In this document: piece after piece, positions 1 to 4,507 of the stretch | Numbering within the stretch: the stretch's first letter is position 1 | How the letters are laid out: each line of letters starts with the position of its first letter | DNA from: Faecalitalea sp. UBA4312 | GTDB taxonomy: Bacteria; Bacillota_I; Bacilli_A; Erysipelotrichales; Erysipelotrichaceae | Length of the DNA stretch: 6,427 nucleotides | Assembly: GCA_002394635.1 (NCBI GenBank) | Contig: DGUK01000029.1 | Span: 1-6,427 of the forward strand | Direction: 5' to 3' | The notes under the pieces: generated by a model | Database searches by the model: none | Seen by the model: only the letters and a program-made list of their open reading frames with translations | Told to the model about the DNA's origin: nothing | Translations under genes and position numbers: made by a program

Positions 1-168
1 ACAGATGAGAACGGTTCACCTATCCTTGTATATCGATACAATGGAAAAACAATTACGGTCAAAGGGGCTGTTCCACCAGAAGACTCTACATTTACTGCCA
101 GTGTACGTGTCGAAAAACAGGAGGACGGAAACTACATTATCTGGTTCGATCATTACACGATGAATTAA
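1..168 (+). CDS. C-terminal end of an unrecognised protein (5' partial)
   Basis: An open frame enters from the left edge and ends at TAA 166-168, leaving 55 codons. The visible tail begins TDENGSPILVYRYNGK and ends in WFDHYTMN. It alternates short hydrophobic and charged stretches, as expected of a beta-strand-rich domain, with no membrane segment and no cysteine. I do not recognise the family, and the start and most of the protein lie outside the window. Support that this is a real gene comes from the uninterrupted frame and from a strong intrinsic terminator that begins exactly at the stop codon. It therefore appears to be the last gene of its transcription unit and is not co-transcribed with the hydrolase gene that follows. 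Confidence 0.75.
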   Translation, partial: TDENGSPILVYRYNGKTITVKGAVPPEDSTFTASVRVEKQEDGNYIIWFDHYTMN

Positions 169-193
169 CAAGCTTTTCCAAGCTTGTTTTTTT
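167..193 (+). terminator. Rho-independent terminator of the upstream gene
   Basis: The 9-bp arms AACAAGCTT (167-175) and AAGCTTGTT (180-188) are perfectly complementary around a TTCC loop. The run of seven T at 187-193 follows, its first two bases lying within the right arm. The stop codon of the preceding gene overlaps the left arm. It should end transcription before the promoter of the next gene. Confidence 0.88.
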
Positions 194-217
194 ATGTGAA
201 AGATATGTGTAAAATGA

Positions 218-246
218 TTGAACTTTTATAATTTATTTTGTAATAT
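218..246 (+). promoter_or_regulatory. Sigma-A-like promoter of the hydrolase gene
   Basis: TTGAAC (218-223) and TAATAT (241-246) are separated by exactly 17 bp. This predicts a start near 253 and a leader of about 36 nt. A TATAAT also occurs at 227-232, but no credible -35 lies 16-18 bp upstream of it. The site lies just after a terminator, so the hydrolase gene is probably transcribed on its own. No operator-like palindrome is evident. Confidence 0.65.
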
Positions 247-272
247 TTTATCGGACGAATTGAACGGACCGG

Positions 273-280
273 AAAGGGAG
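273..280 (+). promoter_or_regulatory. Ribosome binding site that fixes the hydrolase start
   Basis: AAAGGGAG lies 8 nt before ATG 289. An in-frame GTG at 280 would begin inside this Shine-Dalgarno and have no spacing from it, so ATG 289 is preferred, giving a protein three residues shorter than the longest frame. Confidence 0.8.
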
Positions 281-288
281 TGGCAGTT

Positions 289-1608
289 ATGAATAAAAGA
301 GGACTTCGGCGGGTGATCCTGCTTGTACTGTGTGTCGTACTTTTGTTTATAAGTATTTGGGGATTATATGTTAAGAGCCAATCTGATAAGACCGGGTTCG
401 TCTACTTAGACCTTTTCAAGAATAAAGTTATATATAAAGATAAGTCGGGACAAAAGGTTTACGGATTAAAGAAGATAAAAAAGAATACATATTACTTTGA
501 TGAGAAGAGCGGTTATATGCAAAGAGGGCTCGTGGAAACCAAAGATGGAATAATGTATTTTGATAAAGAGGGAAAAATGGTCAAAGGTTTGCAGGAAATC
601 GATGGTGATCTGTATTGTTTCGATAAGAACGGATACATGGTCAAAAATGATTTTGCTCGTGTGGAACGGGACGGAAACAGCCAGATTTCTTACTTTGATA
701 AAGAAGGTAAAATGTTTGTCGGTACGAAGAAAATCGATGGTGTTTCTCGTAAGTTTGATGAAAAAGGGGCCTTGGTCATCGATACATCCGAACTGAAAAA
801 AGGTATTCAAAAGATTATCGATGAATATGGCATCGATGTTGGTTTCTATTATAAGGATCTGTCTACATCGACAACTGTATCGATCAATGACCATAATTTC
901 TATCCTGGTTGTATGGTTAAAGCCCCGGCTCTAGGTGCTGTTTATCAGAAAATCGAAGCGGGGGAACTGAATGAAGATGATAACTGGTGGTATATCTACA
1001 ATATGATAACGATCAGTGACAATACGTGCTATAACACATTAATGCAAAAAATAGGTGATAAGATCGGTACAAGAGGAACTGCCTATGTCACAGAAATGTG
1101 TAAGAGCCTGGGGATGGAACATACCGAGGTACACCATGGTTTGAAACCGGGGCTGCATTATTTTGGAGACGGAAAAACAAACACATCGCGTCCATCGGAT
1201 ATTGGTATTTATTTTGAACAGTTATACAAGGGAAATATTGTAGGACCGGAATACACCCAAAGAATGCTGGATCTTTTCAATGCCTGCCGGGATGTTCAGA
1301 TTAGTATTGGTATACCTAGTGGAACCTATTTTCCACATAAGACCGGTTTTGCGGATGATTATTATCACGATGGTGGTATTGTTTATTCAGAAAACGGGGA
1401 ATACATTCTGGTTATTTTCACGCATGGATATTCAACCAGCCAGGCAGTCAATCAGATTATGGGCGATTTGTCTTATTACACATACAATTGGCATATGAAA
1501 TTACTGAATCTGCATGGAGATTCAAAGAAGGATGGACAGATGGATTCTAAAGTAGAGAAATCAGAAATGGAGGCCGCGGAAGCTGAAGCCATCAATAGCG
1601 AACAATAA
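289..1608 (+). CDS. Membrane-anchored CW-repeat protein with class A beta-lactamase-like domain (Cys in the SxxK position)
   Basis: A 439-residue protein. Residues 1-8 are basic, and 9-28 form one hydrophobic segment with no clear cleavage site, so it is probably an N-in signal anchor with the rest outside the cell. Residues about 45-165 hold four or five CW-type repeats (YYFDEKSGYM, MYFDKEGKM, YCFDKNGYM, SYFDKEGKM, RKFDEKGAL) of about 20-28 residues. The usual tryptophans of choline-binding repeats are absent, so the ligand is unknown. Residues about 170-405 resemble the Beta-lactamase2 family (serine hydrolases related to class A beta-lactamases and DD-peptidases), with S243-D244-N245 and K351-T352-G353 in the right order and spacing. 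At the SxxK position the sequence is YPGCMVKAP, so C208 replaces the nucleophilic serine and K211 is kept. No class A Glu166-type ExxLN motif is evident, which argues against a resistance beta-lactamase. Residues 411-439 are a charged tail. A cell-wall role (peptidase, transpeptidase-like or a binding protein) is inferred. The gene is monocistronic and convergent with the TetR gene. Confidence 0.85.
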   Translation: MNKRGLRRVILLVLCVVLLFISIWGLYVKSQSDKTGFVYLDLFKNKVIYKDKSGQKVYGLKKIKKNTYYFDEKSGYMQRGLVETKDGIMYFDKEGKMVKGLQEIDGDLYCFDKNGYMVKNDFARVERDGNSQISYFDKEGKMFVGTKKIDGVSRKFDEKGALVIDTSELKKGIQKIIDEYGIDVGFYYKDLSTSTTVSINDHNFYPGCMVKAPALGAVYQKIEAGELNEDDNWWYIYNMITISDNTCYNTLMQKIGDKIGTRGTAYVTEMCKSLGMEHTEVHHGLKPGLHYFGDGKTNTSRPSDIGIYFEQLYKGNIVGPEYTQRMLDLFNACRDVQISIGIPSGTYFPHKTGFADDYYHDGGIVYSENGEYILVIFTHGYSTSQAVNQIMGDLSYYTYNWHMKLLNLHGDSKKDGQMDSKVEKSEMEAAEAEAINSEQ

Positions 1609-1669
1609 AAAAGAGGTAGAATCTTTATCTTCCTTCGGGAAGTGAAGATAATTCTGCCTCCTTTTTTTT
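1607..1669. terminator. Shared bidirectional terminator between convergent genes
   Basis: GAGGTAGAAT (1613-1622) pairs with ATTCTGCCTC (1651-1660) with a single G-U type mismatch. Inside it, TATCTTC (1626-1632) can pair with GAAGATA (1644-1650), or alternatively CTTCC (1629-1633) with GGAAG (1638-1642) around a TTCG tetraloop. Eight T follow on the plus strand (1662-1669) and six A precede the left arm (1607-1612), giving a U tail in each direction. The hairpin starts at the hydrolase stop codon and contains the last codons of the TetR gene. Confidence 0.85.
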
Positions 1670-2263
1670 ATAGGATCGTAAAATGGAACGAATTGCCTGA
1701 AATAAATATGGCTTAAATTCTTCAATAGGCACAGGCTGGTTAAAAAGAATACTGTTATAACATGTACTTCCGGTCATATCCACGATCATGTATAAAACCA
1801 CATCGGGATCCGGTATATCATAGCCGTTTTGAAGAGCTCTTTGTTTAAACTCATCCTTGAGATGTAAAGATACATCGTCAAGCGTATTTTGCATCTGGCT
1901 TGAAAACAAGCTAAAAGACAGATTTTTTTCAATGAATTTCATTAGAATATGATCGGATTCTAAATCGTTTAATATGGAATCAATGATAAAGATGACTGCA
2001 TCTTCAAAATTTTGGATATCGTTCTGATTCAGTTTTTGCCGGGCATGATTTAATAAACGGTTACACGCTTGCATGATCAATACATCTTGGATCTCATATT
2101 TATCTTTAAAATAGAGATAAAATGTTCCTTTAGCAACATTTGCTTTTTGGGCAATGTCTGAGATTGTCACAGAATGGATATCTTTTTGGGAGAATAATAA
2201 GGATGCGGCCTCCAATAAGTTTTGTCTTTTCTCCTTCTTTTTTTCAGATATCTTTTTTTTCAT
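1625..2263 (-). CDS. TetR/AcrR-family transcriptional repressor
   Basis: A 212-residue protein, the usual length for the family. Residues 1-14 are very lysine-rich. Residues 15-61 match the TetR_N domain: LLEAASLLFSQK forms helix 1, and TISDIAQKANVAKGTFYLYF (33-52) is the helix-turn-helix with the typical GTFYLYF recognition-helix signature. It is followed by the K-(D/E) turn YFKDKYEI. Residues about 65-200 are a helical ligand-binding and dimerisation region, too divergent to predict a ligand. The start is fixed by an in-frame TAG at 2281-2279 and the absence of another start codon between it and ATG 2263. There is no Shine-Dalgarno upstream, and the promoter places the transcript start at or beside the ATG (see that entry). 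It is divergent from the MMPL operon, and matching palindromes in both promoters suggest it represses itself and the operon. The 3' end lies inside the shared terminator. Confidence 0.92.
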   Translation of the reverse strand: MKKKISEKKKEKRQNLLEAASLLFSQKDIHSVTISDIAQKANVAKGTFYLYFKDKYEIQDVLIMQACNRLLNHARQKLNQNDIQNFEDAVIFIIDSILNDLESDHILMKFIEKNLSFSLFSSQMQNTLDDVSLHLKDEFKQRALQNGYDIPDPDVVLYMIVDMTGSTCYNSILFNQPVPIEEFKPYLFQAIRSILRSYKKKEAELSSLPEGR

Positions 2264-2269
2264 GTCTAA

Positions 2270-2298
2270 ATTATATGACTAATGGTCATTCTTATCAA
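2270..2298 (-). promoter_or_regulatory. Promoter of the TetR gene, apparently producing a leaderless mRNA
   Basis: On the minus strand TTGATA (2298-2293), a 17-bp spacer (2292-2276) and a consensus TATAAT (2275-2270) form a near-ideal sigma-A promoter. Only 6 nt (TTAGAC) separate the -10 from the ATG, so the normal start position falls on the A of the start codon at 2263. This agrees with the absence of a ribosome binding site. The spacer is filled by operator 1. Confidence 0.75.
2276..2288. promoter_or_regulatory. Operator 1 (autoregulation of the TetR gene)
   Basis: The palindrome reads TGACTAATGGTCA on the plus strand and TGACCATTAGTCA on the minus strand. It sits exactly in the 17-bp spacer between the -35 and -10 of the repressor promoter, a classic position for autorepression. 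It matches operator 3 at 12 of 13 bases when read on the opposite strand, so one protein probably binds both. Confidence 0.72.
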
Positions 2299-2308
2299 AT
2301 TCACATTT

Positions 2309-2336
2309 TAGACAAAAAGAAAAATATGACTAAAAT
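2309..2336 (+). promoter_or_regulatory. Possible distal promoter of the MMPL operon
   Basis: TAGACA (2309-2314), 16 bp and TAAAAT (2331-2336) resemble a sigma-A promoter directed towards the MMPL gene. The -10 falls inside palindrome 2. It is weaker than the proximal promoter, and the region is AT-rich, so a chance match is possible. Confidence 0.35.
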
Positions 2337-2347
2337 TCAGTCATATT
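2323..2347. promoter_or_regulatory. Palindrome 2, possible third operator
   Basis: Perfect 9-bp arms AATATGACT (2323-2331) and AGTCATATT (2339-2347) flank a 7-bp centre. The half-site TGACTAA is identical to one half of operator 1, but the TGAC-to-GTCA spacing is 4 bp longer than in operators 1 and 3. It could therefore be bound in a different mode, bind another protein, or act as an RNA hairpin in a transcript from further upstream. It overlaps the possible distal -10. Confidence 0.5.
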
Positions 2348-2361
2348 AACCAATATGTAAA

Positions 2362-2390
2362 TTGACCATTGGTCATTTTGCTCCTATTAT
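2362..2390 (+). promoter_or_regulatory. Main promoter of the MMPL operon
   Basis: TTGACC (2362-2367), 17 bp and TATTAT (2385-2390) predict a start near 2397 and a leader of about 23 nt ahead of ATG 2420. The -35 is covered by operator 3, so repressor binding would block RNA polymerase. Confidence 0.72.
2363..2375. promoter_or_regulatory. Operator 3 (repression of the MMPL operon)
   Basis: TGACCATTGGTCA is a perfect 6-bp-arm palindrome around one central base. It overlaps five of six bases of the -35 of the rightward promoter and matches the operator in the repressor promoter at 12 of 13 positions. Confidence 0.72.
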
Positions 2391-2407
2391 TTCCTTTGTA
2401 AAAAGGA

Positions 2408-2414
2408 AGAAGGA
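2408..2414 (+). promoter_or_regulatory. Ribosome binding site of the MMPL gene
   Basis: AGAAGGA ends 5 nt before ATG 2420. A second AAGGA (2403-2407) is 12 nt away and is less well placed. The spacing supports ATG 2420 as the start. Confidence 0.7.
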
Positions 2415-2419
2415 TATAT

Positions 2420-4507
2420 ATGAACCGATTATCCGAATGGATAGTAAAATTCAGAAACAAAATATTGATCGTTGCGGTCATCTTGTTGATTCCCAGTGTA
2501 TTCGGTTATATAGGCACTCGAGTAAACTATGATATTTTATCGTATCTGCCTCAAGATGTGGAATCAATGAAAGCACAGAAGATACTGGAAGACGATTTTA
2601 ATCTTGCAAGTGTCGATATGCTGGTGGTTAACCATATGGAAGATAAAGATGTCGTAAAGATGAAACAGGAAATCGAAAAGATAGACGGCGTAGCCAAGGT
2701 ATACTGGCGTGATGATGTACTGGATATTACCGTTCCTCGGGAAATGATACCGGATGAACTACAAAAAGCTTTGTATGCAAAAGACAGTACGATGATGATC
2801 ATTACCTTTGAAGAGGGTACAGCCTCACAAAGAACGTTGAATGCGATTTCGGAAATCAAAAAGACAGCGTCTAAAGACTGCTTCTTAGGTGGTATGTCAG
2901 CGATTGCTGAAGATACAAAGGAAATGGTTGACAGAGAGATCATACTTTACAGTGCTATAGCGATTGCGCTTGTACTGGTGGTTTTATGGCTGGGGCTGGA
3001 GTCCAATGTAGCACCGTTCGTATTTATGGCAGGCATTGCCTTTCCAATTATTTATAATTTTGGGACCAACTATTTTTTGGGTGAAATTTCTTATATCACC
3101 AAAGCTTTAACGTTGGTTTTGCAACTAGCGGTTACGATGGACTACTCTATCTTCCTTCTGCATCGTTATCAGGAGGAAAAAGGAAAGAATGCAACTAAAG
3201 AAGAAGCAATGGCTAAAGCAATCAAAGCTACTTTTTTGTCTATATCGAGTTCTTCGATTACAACGATTGCAGGGTTTGCGGCTTTATGCATCATGCGTCT
3301 GACATTAGGCCGGGATATTGGTATTGTCATGGCCAAAGGGGTTATTCTCGGCGTTGTATCAACTATATTGATCTTACCAAGTCTTTTGATGATTTTTGAT
3401 GATGCCATTGAAAGACATAAGCATACGATCTTGATCCGACCAATGGTGAAGATTCCAGCATGGATCATCGATCACACCAAAGTGATATTGATCGTTTTTG
3501 TTCTTTTGTTTATTCCCATGGCTTATGCACAGGGACATACAGAAAAATATTATGATTTGATAGCTGGTTTACCGGATGATTTTCAGAGTGTCATCGGAAC
3601 GAAAGAATTGAAAGAAAAGTTTAATATGACGACAACACATTTTATCCTGGTTGATGATAAGTTGTCGAACAAGGATGTCAGTTCAATCTGTGATCAAATA
3701 GAAAAAATGGATGGGATCAATAATGTCTTAGCCTATGAAAAAGTTATAGGACCTAATGTAGCTATGGAATTTGAACCGGATGTGATTGCTGATCTTGTAC
3801 ATAACGGAAATCGGAAACTGATTGTTGTGAACAGTGATTATGCATCAGCATCCGATCAGGAAAATGAGCAGCTGGATAAACTGGATACTTTGTTGTCAAA
3901 ATATGATAAGACAGCTGTAATCGGCGGGGAAGGTTCCCTTACCCGTGATCTGATCAAAGTTACTGATATAGATTTCAAAATGGTCAATATCGTTTCGGTC
4001 ATCTTGATCTTTGTGATTATTGCGATGACATTTAAATCGCTTTCTTTGCCGGCTATTCTAGTTGGAACCATAGAGTTTGCGATTTGTATCAATATGGGAA
4101 TCCCGTTCTTCACACATACGACATTGCCGTTTATTGCCGGTATAGTCATTGGAACGATACAATTAGGCGCAACGGTCGATTATGCCATTTTGATGACCAG
4201 TCGTTTTAAAGAAGAACTAGAAGCAGGCAAGAATAAAAAACATGCGATTGGTTCGGCAATCAAACATTCCAGCACATCTATCATGACGAGCGGTGGTTCT
4301 TTCTTTGCTGCTTGTATGGGTGTGGCAGTATTAGCCAGAATGGACCTATTGAAGAGCATGTGCTTTTTACTGGCACGAGGAGCATTGATTTCAGTGATAT
4401 GTATATTATTTGTCTTGCCGGCTTTATTGATAAGCTTTCAGGAAATCATAGAGAGAACGACAAAAAATTGGCCAGAAGAAAAAAGGAGTGTTATAAATGA
4501 AGAATAA
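2420..4507 (+). CDS. MMPL/RND-superfamily transporter permease
   Basis: A complete 695-residue protein with the duplicated RND layout: one membrane helix, a large extracytoplasmic loop and five helices, then the same again. Predicted helices are about 15-32, 174-192, 198-216, 226-247, 276-294, 302-326, 353-370, 520-537, 541-560, 569-594, 619-639 and 645-672. The outside loops are about 33-173 and 371-519. They carry similar porter-like segments (KQEIEKIDGVAKVY and CDQIEKMDGINNVLAY), which shows the internal duplication. TM4 has MDYSIFLLHR with D241-Y242, and TM10 has VDYAILMTSR with D587-Y588. These are the paired Asp-Tyr residues that carry the proton relay in MMPL proteins, so it should be a proton-driven exporter. 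The substrate (lipid, drug or peptide) is not readable. It is shorter than mycobacterial MmpL proteins and similar in size to other Bacillota members. The gene is first in an operon under the TetR-type operator and overlaps the next gene by 11 bp. Confidence 0.93.
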   Translation: MNRLSEWIVKFRNKILIVAVILLIPSVFGYIGTRVNYDILSYLPQDVESMKAQKILEDDFNLASVDMLVVNHMEDKDVVKMKQEIEKIDGVAKVYWRDDVLDITVPREMIPDELQKALYAKDSTMMIITFEEGTASQRTLNAISEIKKTASKDCFLGGMSAIAEDTKEMVDREIILYSAIAIALVLVVLWLGLESNVAPFVFMAGIAFPIIYNFGTNYFLGEISYITKALTLVLQLAVTMDYSIFLLHRYQEEKGKNATKEEAMAKAIKATFLSISSSSITTIAGFAALCIMRLTLGRDIGIVMAKGVILGVVSTILILPSLLMIFDDAIERHKHTILIRPMVKIPAWIIDHTKVILIVFVLLFIPMAYAQGHTEKYYDLIAGLPDDFQSVIGTKELKEKFNMTTTHFILVDDKLSNKDVSSICDQIEKMDGINNVLAYEKVIGPNVAMEFEPDVIADLVHNGNRKLIVVNSDYASASDQENEQLDKLDTLLSKYDKTAVIGGEGSLTRDLIKVTDIDFKMVNIVSVILIFVIIAMTFKSLSLPAILVGTIEFAICINMGIPFFTHTTLPFIAGIVIGTIQLGATVDYAILMTSRFKEELEAGKNKKHAIGSAIKHSSTSIMTSGGSFFAACMGVAVLARMDLLKSMCFLLARGALISVICILFVLPALLISFQEIIERTTKNWPEEKRSVINEE
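4481..4488 (+). promoter_or_regulatory. Strong ribosome binding site of the heptad-repeat gene, inside the MMPL gene
   Basis: AAAAGGAG lies within the last codons of the MMPL gene and 8 nt before ATG 4497. It decides the start and permits independent or coupled re-initiation on the shared mRNA. Confidence 0.85.

Noticed and set aside
280..288. GTG 280 as the start of the hydrolase gene
   Set aside because: It lies at the end of the Shine-Dalgarno itself. ATG 289 has AAAGGGAG at an 8-nt spacing.
466..894. Long minus-strand open frame opposite the hydrolase gene (142 codons)
   Set aside because: It is antisense to a clearly conserved CW-repeat and hydrolase coding region. Its sequence mirrors the repeats, and no domain of its own is recognisable.
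289..1608. Annotation as an antibiotic-resistance beta-lactamase
   Set aside because: The nucleophile position is Cys, no Glu166-type motif is evident, and the CW repeats with a membrane anchor indicate a cell-wall protein. Resistance is not supported.
2140..2349. Plus-strand frame of 69 codons crossing the TetR start and the intergenic region
   Set aside because: It is antisense to the helix-turn-helix coding part and runs through the operators, with no ribosome binding site and no recognisable protein features.
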